Positions 16,859 to 26,012 of a DNA stretch of 64,000 nt are shown piece after piece. The translations under genes were made by a program, and so were the position numbers. A model generated the notes under the pieces. It was not told where the DNA came from. It worked only from the letters and a program-made list of their open reading frames with translations, and did no database searches. Numbering within the stretch: position 1 is the stretch's first letter; the number at the start of each line of letters is the position of its first letter. Origin of the DNA: Nitrobacter sp039808345 (lineage in GTDB: Bacteria > Pseudomonadota > Alphaproteobacteria > Rhizobiales > Xanthobacteraceae); the NCBI RefSeq assembly GCF_047824785.1, contig NZ_CP181167.1:3844001-3908000 (forward strand), in the 5' to 3' direction.

Positions 16859-17143
16859 CGCGACCACGATCCATCAGACCCGGATAGAAGCGCGCGCTTG
16901 CAACGCGGTGCATTCCGGTGCGAACGACATCGGCTCCGCCGACGCCATCAGGTCTCCGCTCACCGCGCAGACTGAACCCGCCGGCGATGATTGTAGGGAT
17001 CCCATGATATCGGGATCCTCATGGCGAGGTCGCGCAGGAAGCGGCCGGGGATCTCACATGCTCCCGCTCCAGATCGGGGAACAGATCACCTTCCTCAGCT
17101 TGTATCGGTTCAATCCAGAATCATCCTGATCCGGGGATCGCCG

Positions 17144-20100
17144 ATGTCGCCCCAGCTTCCGCCACCATTCTCGGTCCCCTATGCCCCGGATGACCGGCCC
17201 CTTGCGGAGCGGCTGCTCGCAGAGGCCCGGCTGACGCCTGAACAGGAAGCGCGGACCGATCGGATGGCGCGGCGCCTGATCGACTCCATCAGGCAGACCG
17301 ACGACCCGCTGGGCGGCGTCGAGGACATGCTGCGCGAATTTGCACTCTCGACCAAAGAGGGGCTCGCGCTGATGGTGCTCGCCGAGGCGCTGCTGCGGGT
17401 GCCTGATGCCGAGACCGCGGACAGATTCATCGAAGACCGGCTCGGGCAGGGTGACTTCATCCACCACGAGACCCGATCCAGCGCCTTCCTCGTCAACGCC
17501 TCCGCCTGGGCGCTTGGATTGTCGGCGCGGGTCATCCAGCCTGGCGAAACGCCGCAGGGAACCATCGGGCGGCTTGCCAAGCGGCTCGGCGTTCCGGCGA
17601 TCCGCGCGGCGACCCGGCAGGCGATGCGGCTGATGGGAAGTCACTTCGTGCTGGGCGAGACCATCGAGTCTGCGCTCGAACGGGCGCACGCCCATTCGGC
17701 GGGATGCACCCGCTACTCCTTCGACATGCTCGGCGAGGGCGCGCGCACCGCCGCGGACGCGGACCGCTATTTCGATTCCTACGCCGCCGCCATCGAGGCG
17801 ATCGGACGCGGCGCCGGCGACAATCCGCTGCCCGACCGCCCCGGCATTTCGGTCAAGCTGTCGGCGCTGCATCCGCGCTATGAGGCGGTCAGCCAGGGAC
17901 GGGTGATGGCGGAGCTGGTGCCGCGCGCCATCGACCTTGCCCGGCGCGCCAAGGCGCTCGATCTCGCCTTCACGGTCGATGCGGAGGAAGCCGATCGGCT
18001 GGAGCTTTCGCTCGACGTGGTGGCCGCCATTGCCGCCGACCGCTCGCTCGCCGGCTGGAGCGGCTTCGGCCTCGCCGTCCAGGCCTATCAGAAACGCGCC
18101 GGCGCGGTGATCGACTATATCGACGATCTCGCACGAGCCCTGAACCGGCGGATGATGGTTCGCCTGGTGAAAGGCGCATACTGGGACACCGAGATCAAGC
18201 GCGCGCAGGAGCGAGGGATCGAAGGCTATCCCGTGTTCACCCGCAAGGCGATGACGGACCTGAATTACCTCGCCTGCGCGCGAAAACTGCTGGCGCTACG
18301 CCCGCGCCTGTTTCCGCAATTCGCGACCCACAACGCCCTCACCGTCGCAACGTTGCTCGAACTGACGGGCGGAGAGACCGGCTTCGAATTCCAGCGCCTG
18401 CACGGCATGGGCGAAACGCTCTACGGCGTGCTCTGCAAGGATCGCCCCGCGATCGCTTGCCGCATCTACGCGCCCGTCGGCAGTCACCGCGACCTGCTCG
18501 CCTATCTGGTGCGCCGCCTGATCGAGAACGGAGCCAACTCCTCCTTCGTCGCCACAGCCTCCGATCCCGATGTACCGCTGGAGACGCTGCTGCGCAGACC
18601 GGCCGATATCATCGGGAGCGCCGACAACGCCGGACACGCCAGGATCCCATTGCCGCGCGATCTTTTCCAGCCGGAGCGGATCAACTCGCGCGGCATCGAA
18701 TTCGGCGAGCGTGCCGCGGTGAACCGGCTGGTCACTGATGTCGCGGCTGAACGCGCCTCAGTCGTGCCGGTCAACGATCGGGAGCCGGTCGATGCGCACC
18801 GGGCCGTCGCCGCCGCGCGCAGCGGGTTTTCTTCGTGGAGCCGCACGCCGGCGGCTGTGCGAGCGGCCGCCCTGGAGCGCGCCGCCGATTTGCTGGAGCA
18901 ACGATCGGCGCGGTTCATCGCGCTGCTGCAGCGGGAAGGCGGCAAGACGCTGGATGATTGCGTATCCGAGGTTCGCGAGGCCGCCGACTTCTGCCGCTAC
19001 TACGCCGCGGAAGGCCGCAGGCTGTTCGGCGACGCGCAGTCGTTGCCCGGTCCGACCGGCGAACGCAACACGCTGCGTCTGCGTGGGCGCGGCGTTTTTG
19101 CCGCGATCTCGCCCTGGAATTTTCCGCTGGCGATCTTCATGGGTCAGGTGACGGCGGCGCTGATGGCCGGAAATGCCGTGGTCGCCAAGCCGGCCGAACA
19201 GACGCCGCGGATCGCGGCCGAGGCCGTGCGCCTGTTGCATGAAGCCGGGATCCCGGCGGCAGCGCTTCACCTGATCCAGGGCGACGGGCACGTCGGAGCC
19301 GCGCTCGTCGCCGACCGCGACATCGCGGGCGTTGTGTTCACCGGTTCGACCGAGGTGGCGCGATCCATCAATCGCGTGCTCGCCGGAAAGGATGGTCCCA
19401 TCGTGCCGCTGATCGCCGAAACCGGCGGCATCAACGCCATGATCGCCGACGCCACCGCGCTGCCGGAGCAGGTCGCCGACGATGTCGTGACGTCGGCATT
19501 CCGCTCCGCCGGGCAGCGTTGCTCCGCGCTGCGGCTTCTGTTCGTTCAGGAGGACGTGGCGGACCGCATGATCGAGATGATCGTCGGCGCGGCGCGCGAG
19601 TTGAAGATCGGCGATCCGTCGGATCCCGCCACGCATGTCGGCTGGGTGATCGACGGCGACGCCAGGAAACGACTGGATGCCCATATTGCGCGCATGACGC
19701 GTGAGGCCCGGGTCCATTTCGCAGGGCCTGCGTCGTCATCCGGCAACTTCGTCGCGCCGCATATTTTCGAACTGGACGACGCGCGGCAACTGACTGAAGA
19801 AGTGTTCGGACCGATCCTTCACATCGTACGCTACAGCGCCTCCGCTCTCGATGGCGTTCTGGAGGCCATTGCCGATACCGGCTATGGCCTGACGCTCGGC
19901 ATCCACTCGCGCATCGACGATACGATCGAAGCGGTGATCGACCGCCTTCCGGTCGGCAACGTCTACGTCAACCGCAACATGATCGGCGCCGTGGTGGGGG
20001 TGCAGCCGTTCGGCGGCCATGGCCTGTCGGGAACCGGACCCAAGGCCGGCGGCCCGCACTATCTCACCCGCTTCACCACCGAACAGACCGTAACGGTGAA

Positions 20101-20149
20101 TACCGCAGCCGCCGGCGGCAACGCCGCATTGATGACCGATGAAGACTGA
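17144..20149 (+). CDS. putA: bifunctional proline dehydrogenase / delta-1-pyrroline-5-carboxylate dehydrogenase
   Basis: Oxidises proline to glutamate: FAD-dependent proline dehydrogenase, then NAD-dependent aldehyde dehydrogenase with substrate channelling. From the ATG at 17144 it has 1001 residues, the length of the short PutA class known from Bradyrhizobium, and lacks the N-terminal ribbon-helix-helix DNA-binding domain of the Escherichia coli protein. The PRODH barrel is at about 150-460 (GISVKLSALHPRYE, VRLVKGAYWD, LYGVLCKDRPAIACRIYAPVG). The ALDH part is at about 500-985 with VFTGSTEVARSIN and the catalytic Cys793 (SAGQRCSALRLL). GGGGA precedes the start. With no DNA-binding domain it cannot repress itself, so another regulator is expected, but none is adjacent. 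Confidence 0.95.
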   Translation: MSPQLPPPFSVPYAPDDRPLAERLLAEARLTPEQEARTDRMARRLIDSIRQTDDPLGGVEDMLREFALSTKEGLALMVLAEALLRVPDAETADRFIEDRLGQGDFIHHETRSSAFLVNASAWALGLSARVIQPGETPQGTIGRLAKRLGVPAIRAATRQAMRLMGSHFVLGETIESALERAHAHSAGCTRYSFDMLGEGARTAADADRYFDSYAAAIEAIGRGAGDNPLPDRPGISVKLSALHPRYEAVSQGRVMAELVPRAIDLARRAKALDLAFTVDAEEADRLELSLDVVAAIAADRSLAGWSGFGLAVQAYQKRAGAVIDYIDDLARALNRRMMVRLVKGAYWDTEIKRAQERGIEGYPVFTRKAMTDLNYLACARKLLALRPRLFPQFATHNALTVATLLELTGGETGFEFQRLHGMGETLYGVLCKDRPAIACRIYAPVGSHRDLLAYLVRRLIENGANSSFVATASDPDVPLETLLRRPADIIGSADNAGHARIPLPRDLFQPERINSRGIEFGERAAVNRLVTDVAAERASVVPVNDREPVDAHRAVAAARSGFSSWSRTPAAVRAAALERAADLLEQRSARFIALLQREGGKTLDDCVSEVREAADFCRYYAAEGRRLFGDAQSLPGPTGERNTLRLRGRGVFAAISPWNFPLAIFMGQVTAALMAGNAVVAKPAEQTPRIAAEAVRLLHEAGIPAAALHLIQGDGHVGAALVADRDIAGVVFTGSTEVARSINRVLAGKDGPIVPLIAETGGINAMIADATALPEQVADDVVTSAFRSAGQRCSALRLLFVQEDVADRMIEMIVGAARELKIGDPSDPATHVGWVIDGDARKRLDAHIARMTREARVHFAGPASSSGNFVAPHIFELDDARQLTEEVFGPILHIVRYSASALDGVLEAIADTGYGLTLGIHSRIDDTIEAVIDRLPVGNVYVNRNMIGAVVGVQPFGGHGLSGTGPKAGGPHYLTRFTTEQTVTVNTAAAGGNAALMTDED

Positions 20150-20154
20150 ATGAT

Positions 20155-20226
20155 AGCGTTTTCAAGCCAAGCATCTGCTCTCGCTTGACCTGGGGCCTTT
20201 ATCGCTTCTGATAGAATCAGAAGCGA
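20155..20226. repeat. dispersed palindromic repeats
   Basis: The start is the tagcgttttcaagccaagc ... cgcttgacc repeat. It is followed by a palindrome with arms TCGCTTCTGAT and ATCAGAAGCGA (20202-20226). It lies between convergent putA and the sigma gene and may act as a shared terminator. Confidence 0.65.
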
Positions 20227-20287
20227 AAACCTGAGCAGTCAAAGGCGACATGCCGTCCCGCGTTGCGGCCGCCAAACAGGTGCCCGG

Positions 20288-20899
20288 TCAGGCCGCCAGC
20301 GTCGCGAGACCCGCGCCTTTCAACAGCGTTGCGAGTTGCTTGCGGGCATAAAACATACGGGTCTTCACGGTGCTCGGCGGGATACCGATGATCTCACCGG
20401 CTTCCTCGACCGTCTTCTCGTGATAATAGACGAGATGGATGATCTCGCGATGCGCCGGGGACAGCTTGGCGATGCAGGCGCGCAAGATGGCGCTGACGTT
20501 GCTGCGATCGAGCGACGTCTCGGGCGTATCAGCGCCATCGGCGATCTCCCGGACATTCTCCTGGTCGATATCTTCATGGCGACGCTGACGCATCGCTGTC
20601 AGCGCCTTGAACCGGGCGATCGACAGCAGCCACGTGGATACCCGTGACCGGCCTTCGAACTGGTCGGCGGTGCGCCAGACGTCGAGAAATACCTGGCTGA
20701 CAATATCCTCGGCCGCCGTCGCGTCGCGCAGGCTGCGCAGCACGAAACGATAGACCCGAACGTTATGCCGCAAATACAGCGTATGCATCGCCGAGCGGTC
20801 GCCGTGGGCAATCCGCTTGAGAAGCATCTCGTCTGTGGTTGTCTGCGCGGCGACAATACCCTGGCAAGCGGCGGCGCTGATCGCGATGACGTTTTGCAT
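20288..20899 (-). CDS. ECF RNA polymerase sigma factor
   Basis: A protein of 203 residues. Region 2 is at about 25-95 (LLKRIAHGDRSAMHTLYLRH, EDIVSQVFLDVW, RSRVSTWLLSIARFKAL) and region 4 at about 140-190 (IAKLSPAHREIIHLVYYHEKTVEEAGEIIG, then PPSTVKTRMFYARKQL). GGGGAG lies just before the ATG. No anti-sigma gene is adjacent, which is unusual. A long inverted repeat lies about 100 bases upstream (20991-21024). It probably responds to a stress signal, but the regulon is unknown. Confidence 0.92.
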   Translation of the reverse strand: MQNVIAISAAACQGIVAAQTTTDEMLLKRIAHGDRSAMHTLYLRHNVRVYRFVLRSLRDATAAEDIVSQVFLDVWRTADQFEGRSRVSTWLLSIARFKALTAMRQRRHEDIDQENVREIADGADTPETSLDRSNVSAILRACIAKLSPAHREIIHLVYYHEKTVEEAGEIIGIPPSTVKTRMFYARKQLATLLKGAGLATLAA

Positions 20900-20990
20900 G
20901 ACGGCTCCCCTTATTGTTGGGGAGATTGTTAGCCGTGCCGCGTTTCAGAACGTCTGCACAGAAAGCGGAAAATGGTTTCGCGGAGAAGAA

Positions 20991-21024
20991 ATTTGTTTCG
21001 TCCCTCGCCGGCGACGAAACAAAT
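20991..21024. repeat. 12-bp perfect inverted repeat upstream of the ECF sigma gene
   Basis: The arms ATTTGTTTCGTC (20991-21002) and GACGAAACAAAT (21013-21024) are perfectly complementary, separated by a 10-base GC-rich loop. It lies between the sigma start (20899) and the response-regulator stop (21187). It may be an operator, or a hairpin terminating the two-component transcript before the sigma gene. Confidence 0.6.
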
Positions 21025-21186
21025 CAGTGGCGAAGCGCTTGAACTTCTCGGCGTCCGATGGACCAGAGCCGGGCGGCGGGCCATGGCGAGGATTCGGCGA
21101 AAAGCGATCCCATCGGGGCCATTAGAATACGTGTAAATGATTGACTGTATTTAATTTTTTCGATCTATCGCGCGGCTGCCGGCGAT

Positions 21187-21921
21187 TCAGGCCTTGTCGC
21201 CGGAAGGCGAAAACAGATAACCGCCGCCACGGATGGTCCGGATCACCGCCGGTTTTGCGGGGTCGGGCTCGATCTTGCGGCGGATCCGCATGATCCGCAG
21301 ATCAATCGCCCGATCGAAGGCTTCGCTGTCGCGTGCATTGGCCAACTCCAGCAGCCGCTCGCGCGACAGAACCCGCTTCGGATTGGCGGCGAAGACCTTC
21401 AACAGACCGAATTCCGATGCCGTGAGCGGGTGTTCATTGCCTTCGTCGTCACGCAAGGCCTGGGCTTCCAGATCGAGCCATTTGGTGCCGAAGCGGACAA
21501 GCTGATCCGCTGGCCTGGCGGCGGCGCCATCAGGCGCGCCTTCCGGCTTCGGCGCGCTTCGCCGCAGCACCGAGCGGATGCGGGCCATCAGTTCGCGCAA
21601 TTCGCACGGTTTCGCCACGTAGTCGTCGGCGCCGAGTTCGAGACCGACGACGCGATCGATCGGGCTGGCCGTCGCCGTCAGCATGATCACCGGGATGTTG
21701 GTGCGGCTTTTGAGATCACGAATGATCGAAAGGCCGTCCTCCTCCGGCATGTTCAGGTCGAGCACCACGAGATCCGGGGCTGCCCTGCCGATCGCCTCCC
21801 GCAAGCTGCGGCCGCCATCGCACAGCGTGATGGCGAAGCCATGCATCTTGAGATAGTCGCCGACCATCTCGCGGGCAGGCGCCTCATCGTCAACGACAAT
21901 GATATGCGGATTCCGGTTCAT
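21187..21921 (-). CDS. OmpR/PhoB-family response regulator
   Basis: A protein of 244 residues from the ATG at 21921. The receiver domain is at 6-120, with the acidic pair DDE at 11-13, phospho-acceptor Asp55 (LVVLDLNMP), Thr in MLTATAS and Lys in YVAKP. The winged-helix output domain is at about 145-240 (HPLTASEFGLLKVFAANPKRVLSRERLLE, RAIDLRIMRIRRKIEPDP, IRTIRGGGYLF). It starts one base after the stop of the kinase gene, so the two form a coupled two-component pair. The longer ORF (22002) would overlap the kinase and is rejected. Confidence 0.93.
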   Translation of the reverse strand: MNRNPHIIVVDDEAPAREMVGDYLKMHGFAITLCDGGRSLREAIGRAAPDLVVLDLNMPEEDGLSIIRDLKSRTNIPVIMLTATASPIDRVVGLELGADDYVAKPCELRELMARIRSVLRRSAPKPEGAPDGAAARPADQLVRFGTKWLDLEAQALRDDEGNEHPLTASEFGLLKVFAANPKRVLSRERLLELANARDSEAFDRAIDLRIMRIRRKIEPDPAKPAVIRTIRGGGYLFSPSGDKA

Positions 21922-21922
21922 G

Positions 21923-23665
21923 TCAGGTCGCAGCAGGCAGGATGATGGTGAAGGCCGATCCCTGTCCGGGGCCGCCGCTATCGGCTTTGATCTGGCCATC
22001 ATGCATGTCGACGATCCGTTTCACGATCGACAGGCCGAGACCGGTGGAGCTTTCCCCGGCGGTGGGTTTCGCGGATAATCGCTGGAAGCGGCCGAACAGT
22101 CGCCCCAGGTCCTCCGGCGAAAGGCCGGCGCCCTCGTCCGTGATGCGAATGATGGTGTTGCCCGCGTCGTGGTCGACCAGCAGCGTGATCCTTCCTCCCA
22201 CGGGGCTGTACTTGATCGCGTTGCTGACGAGATTGTCGATCGCCTCGCGCATCCGGTCCTGATCGCACATCGTGATCTGTCCGGCCGGCGCCGACACGGT
22301 GATGGTCTGCTGCTTGTTGAGCGCGGGAGGCTGGTTGGCCTCGGCGACCTCGGCGACCAGCGCCGCGACATCGACCGGCTCGCGCCTTATCGTGATATCG
22401 AAGGCGTCCGCCATGGCGTCTGAAATCAGGTCATCGACCATCGCAATCAGGCGCCTGGTGGCGTCGCGAATATGATTGATCTGCACGGTGACGGTGTCCC
22501 CGGACGAGCCCGCGCCGACAAGCTCGGCAAGCATTTCGGCCCTTCCCAGGATGACCCCGAGCGGATTCTTCAGGTCGTGCGCCACGGTCCCCAGAATCTC
22601 GTTCTTGAACCCGTTGGCCCGCTGCAACCGCAGCCATTGCGCGGAAAGCCTGCGATTGGCCTGCATCAACGCGCGCGTGCGTTGGGCGACGCGGTCTTCG
22701 AGCTGCGCGTTCACGTCCTGCAGTTGCTGATACAGGATCACGTTGTCGAAGGCGATCGACAACCGGCTGCCGAAGATTTCGACCAGCGAGCGGTCGGTAT
22801 CCGACAGATCGCACTCGGCCTGCAGCAGGATCACGACCTCGCGGCCGCTGCCGGTGCGGATATAGAGAATGGAGCGGTGATCGACGAATTCGTGCTTGCG
22901 GCGCCGGAAGGCGTCTTCGACCGTCTGCTTGAGATCGTAATCGAGCGATGCCTGCCCCTCCGCCCCGCTGAAGCGCCTGTAGCAGCCGGATCCGGCGAGC
23001 ACCGAGAAGTCGTCATCATCAGCGCCGCCGTCGCGCAACACCAGAATGCCCGCGCAGTCGACGTTCAAAAGTGACGCAAGCTGCGTCAGGACGCCCTCGG
23101 CGAGGCGCTGCATCGACTTGAAATCATAAAGCGTCGAGGCCGCATCGATGATGATTTCGAGACCGCGGCGGGTCTGCACCATCCGCTCGAGCTGCTGATA
23201 GCTGCGCAGCGCCGCGGTCAGCGATGTGAACAGCTTGTCGGCGGTGAGTTCCGTCTTGGCCTTGTAATCGTTGATGTCGTAGTCGACGATAACGCGGCGC
23301 TCCGGCGCCTGTCCCGGCTGTCCCGTGCGCAGGATGATGCGCACCGTTTCGTTCCGCAGGTCGTTGCGGATGAACTCGACAAGATCGAGCCCGGCTTCGT
23401 CGGTCTCCATGATCACATCGAGAAGAACCGCGGCGATGTCGGGGTGCGCGCGCATCAGCTCACGCCCCTCGGCCGCGGAATAGGCGGAAAGAATATCCAG
23501 TGTCTGTCCGTTGAGGCTGTAATCGCTCAGCGCAAAGCGCGTGCCTTCATGCACGGCCCGATCGTCGTCGATCACGGCGACCTTCCATTTGCGCACCGCC
23601 GATGCGTCCGGACCATCAGCCCCTGAATCGTCGATCAGGTCGAGGACGTCATCCTGGTCGGCCAT
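21923..23665 (-). CDS. receiver-domain-containing histidine kinase with DUF3369-like domain
   Basis: A protein of 580 residues with no membrane segment, so cytoplasmic. The N-terminal receiver domain (about 26-150) has Asp83 (VLLDVIMETD). A DUF3369/GAF-like region follows at about 160-320 (QTRRGLEIIIDAASTLYDF ... DRSLVEIFGSRLSIAFDNV). The HisKA segment has His363 (LGTVAHDLKNPLG), and the HATPase domain has N (DNLVSNAIKYSP), G1 (ITDEGAGLSP) and G2 (STGLGLSIVKRI) boxes. The reversed order, receiver first, implies that an upstream kinase or phosphate donor also feeds it. It is cotranscribed with the regulator ending at 21187 and lies next to the PHB genes. Confidence 0.9.
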   Translation of the reverse strand: MADQDDVLDLIDDSGADGPDASAVRKWKVAVIDDDRAVHEGTRFALSDYSLNGQTLDILSAYSAAEGRELMRAHPDIAAVLLDVIMETDEAGLDLVEFIRNDLRNETVRIILRTGQPGQAPERRVIVDYDINDYKAKTELTADKLFTSLTAALRSYQQLERMVQTRRGLEIIIDAASTLYDFKSMQRLAEGVLTQLASLLNVDCAGILVLRDGGADDDDFSVLAGSGCYRRFSGAEGQASLDYDLKQTVEDAFRRRKHEFVDHRSILYIRTGSGREVVILLQAECDLSDTDRSLVEIFGSRLSIAFDNVILYQQLQDVNAQLEDRVAQRTRALMQANRRLSAQWLRLQRANGFKNEILGTVAHDLKNPLGVILGRAEMLAELVGAGSSGDTVTVQINHIRDATRRLIAMVDDLISDAMADAFDITIRREPVDVAALVAEVAEANQPPALNKQQTITVSAPAGQITMCDQDRMREAIDNLVSNAIKYSPVGGRITLLVDHDAGNTIIRITDEGAGLSPEDLGRLFGRFQRLSAKPTAGESSTGLGLSIVKRIVDMHDGQIKADSGGPGQGSAFTIILPAAT

Positions 23666-23801
23666 CGTACTGTCCCCCGCCGTCTGTTCATCCCTGCCGG
23701 TCGTGAGTTGCAGCCGCCGCCCACCGGTCTTGTCCGGAGATGGAAGCGTCGTCCGGAGCTCTCAGCGCCGCCTGTTCGATTACGATCCGCGGATCCGGCG
23801 C

Positions 23802-24398
23802 CTACTCCTTCTTCGGCTCTTTCGACATCCGCTCCAGCCGATCCTGCATCTCCTTCATCTGCCGGCGGAGATCTTCGATATTGTCGCCGGGATCGGGAGT
23901 ATCAGGCGTTTTCTCCGGCTCCGGCGCGGCGGCCCCGCCGCGGGGCGGCACGAACGGCTTGAACATCGAGAAGGTGCGCTCGAAAAGCTCCATGTTGCGG
24001 CGGACATGCTCTTCAAGCGGCGCGAACGGCGTGCCGCTGAAGCTGCTCGTCAATTGCTTGCGGAACTTCTCCTGCTCGCGGGTCAGCAGGTCGATCGATC
24101 GTTCGAGATATTTCGGCACCACCATCTGCATGCTGTCTCCGTAGAAACGGATCAACTGCCGAAGGAACGTGGTCGGGAGCAGATTCTGCCCTGTCTTGTT
24201 CTCCTGTTCGAAAATAATCTGCGCCAGCACCGAGCGGGTGATATCGTCTCCGCTCTTTGCATCGAACACAAGGAAATCCTCGCCCTGCTTGACCATCGCC
24301 GCGAGATCCTCAAGCGTCACATAGGTGCTGGTACCGGTGTTATAGAGTCGCCGGTTCGCATATTTCTTGATTGTGGTTGGTGTCTCTGATTTCGCCAT
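23802..24398 (-). CDS. phaR: polyhydroxyalkanoate synthesis repressor PhaR
   Basis: A protein of 198 residues starting MAKSETPTTIKKYANRRLYNTG. The N-terminal DNA/PHB-binding domain has the family signatures IKKYANRRLYNT, YVTLEDLA, DAKSGDDITRSVLAQIIFEQE and LLPTTFLRQLIRFYG. The C-terminal part is charged and Pro-rich, with a final coiled coil (LRRQMKEMQDRLERM). In related bacteria PhaR represses phasin and itself, and is released by nascent PHB granules. An in-frame ATG at 24410 is possible. It is divergent from phaA, and the shared 290-base gap contains a candidate operator at 24461. Confidence 0.93.
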   Translation of the reverse strand: MAKSETPTTIKKYANRRLYNTGTSTYVTLEDLAAMVKQGEDFLVFDAKSGDDITRSVLAQIIFEQENKTGQNLLPTTFLRQLIRFYGDSMQMVVPKYLERSIDLLTREQEKFRKQLTSSFSGTPFAPLEEHVRRNMELFERTFSMFKPFVPPRGGAAAPEPEKTPDTPDPGDNIEDLRRQMKEMQDRLERMSKEPKKE

Positions 24399-24460
24399 CG
24401 GTCCACACATCCCTACCGAGGACCCCGCCGGCGTCCACGATGGGGCTTACACGTAACGCA

Positions 24461-24469
24461 TTGCAGCAA
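24461..24469. promoter_or_regulatory. candidate PhaR operator
   Basis: TTGCAGCAA, a TTGC/GCAA palindrome in the phaR-phaA gap. Known PhaR sites are built from TGC/GCA half-sites, so this short palindrome is a reasonable but unproven binding site. The rest of the gap (24399-24688) shows no gene. Confidence 0.3.
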
Positions 24470-24688
24470 AGTAAGCACTTTCAGCACGCTTCGGCTACCG
24501 TTTTATGGAAAACAGTTAATTCTCAAACATTGTAGGTGCTCACGATCATGTACGGGCGCAACTTCCGGCCATCGGCGTGATTGACACACTCTCGTGAGGC
24601 CAACAGGATACATCCAACGCGATCCCGAACCGCCCGCGCGGGCGTGTCACCATCGAATATCAAGTCACTCTGGTTCCAGGAGGTGTCC

Positions 24689-25867
24689 ATGTCGGACGAT
24701 GTCGTCATCGTCAGCGCCGCCCGCACTCCGGTCGGAAGTTTCAACGGCGCGCTTGCCACGACGCCAGCCCACGCGCTCGGCGCTGTCGCCATCAAGGCCG
24801 CGCTGGAGCGGGCGGGAATCGAACCCGGGCGGGTCTCCGAGGTCATCATGGGCCAGATTCTGACCGCGGCGCAGGGCCAGAATCCGGCGCGTCAGGCGTC
24901 GATCGGCGCGGGCATTCCGGTGGAAAGCCCGGCCTGGGGCGTCAACCAGCTTTGCGGTTCTGGCCTGCGCACCGTCGCGCTCGGCTATCAGGCCATCCTT
25001 AACGGGGATTCGGAGATCGTCGTCGCCGGAGGACAGGAATCCATGAGCATGGCGCCACACGCGCAGCATCTGCGCGGCGGCGTGAAGATGGGCAACCTCG
25101 AACTGATCGACACCATGATCAGGGACGGGCTGTGGGACGCATTCAACGGCTACCACATGGGCAACACCGCCGAGAATGTCGCGCGCCAGTACCAGATCAC
25201 CCGCCAGCAGCAGGACGAATTCGCCGCCGCCTCGCAGAACAAGGCGGAGGCCGCGCAGAAGGCGGGCCGCTTCAAGGACGAGATCGTGCCCGTCACCGTC
25301 AAGAACCGCAAAGGCGATATCGTGGTCGATACGGACGAATATCCGAAGGCGGGCGTGACGGCCGACTCCATCGCCAAGCTGCGGCCCGCTTTTGAAAAGG
25401 ACGGCACCGTCACCGCGGCGAACGCGTCGGGAATCAACGACGGCGCCGCGGCCGTGGTGCTGATGTCGGCCGCGCAGGCGGCGAAAGAAGGCAAGACTCC
25501 CCTCGCCCGCATCGTCTCCTGGGCCCATGCCGGCGTCGACCCCAAGATCATGGGCACCGGCCCGATTCCGGCGTCCCGAGCCGCGCTGAAAAAAGCAGGC
25601 TGGGCGATCGGAGACCTCGACCTGATCGAGGCCAATGAGGCCTTCGCCGCGCAGGCCTGCGCCGTCAACAAGGATCTCGGCTGGGACACCTCCAGGGTCA
25701 ACGTCAATGGCGGCGCGATCGCCCTCGGCCATCCGGTCGGCGCCTCGGGCGCGCGCGTGCTGGTGACCCTGCTCCACGAAATGCAGAAGACAGACGCCAG
25801 GAAGGGCCTTGCCACGCTATGCATCGGCGGCGGCATGGGCATCGCGATGTGCGTCGAGCGCGGCTGA
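24689..25867 (+). CDS. phaA: acetyl-CoA acetyltransferase (beta-ketothiolase)
   Basis: Condenses two acetyl-CoA to acetoacetyl-CoA, the first step of PHB synthesis. From the ATG at 24689 it has 392 residues. CAGGAGG stands 5-6 bases before the start. Catalytic Cys89 is in VNQLCGSGLRTV. The His motif is in GGAIALGHPVGASGAR and the second Cys in TLCIGGGMGIAMC. The upstream in-frame ATG at 24581 would run into the promoter. phaB follows in the same direction after a terminator. Confidence 0.95.
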   Translation: MSDDVVIVSAARTPVGSFNGALATTPAHALGAVAIKAALERAGIEPGRVSEVIMGQILTAAQGQNPARQASIGAGIPVESPAWGVNQLCGSGLRTVALGYQAILNGDSEIVVAGGQESMSMAPHAQHLRGGVKMGNLELIDTMIRDGLWDAFNGYHMGNTAENVARQYQITRQQQDEFAAASQNKAEAAQKAGRFKDEIVPVTVKNRKGDIVVDTDEYPKAGVTADSIAKLRPAFEKDGTVTAANASGINDGAAAVVLMSAAQAAKEGKTPLARIVSWAHAGVDPKIMGTGPIPASRAALKKAGWAIGDLDLIEANEAFAAQACAVNKDLGWDTSRVNVNGGAIALGHPVGASGARVLVTLLHEMQKTDARKGLATLCIGGGMGIAMCVERG

Positions 25868-25923
25868 GCGGCAGCGGGCGTTTCAGATGATATTGGGTCA
25901 TCGCAGTTCTTATTGAGAGTGAA

Positions 25924-25950
25924 ATGCCCGGTCACGAGCCGGGCATTTTT
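25924..25950 (+). terminator. intrinsic terminator after phaA
   Basis: ATGCCCGG (25924-25931) pairs with CCGGGCAT (25939-25946) across a 7-base loop, followed by a run of five T. It suggests phaA and phaB are at least partly separate transcripts. Confidence 0.85.
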
Positions 25951-26012
25951 AATCTGCAGGGTCTTTTGGACGGTCGTGACGATTTCGGCTTGCTCTTTAG
26001 GAGGACGACGCA

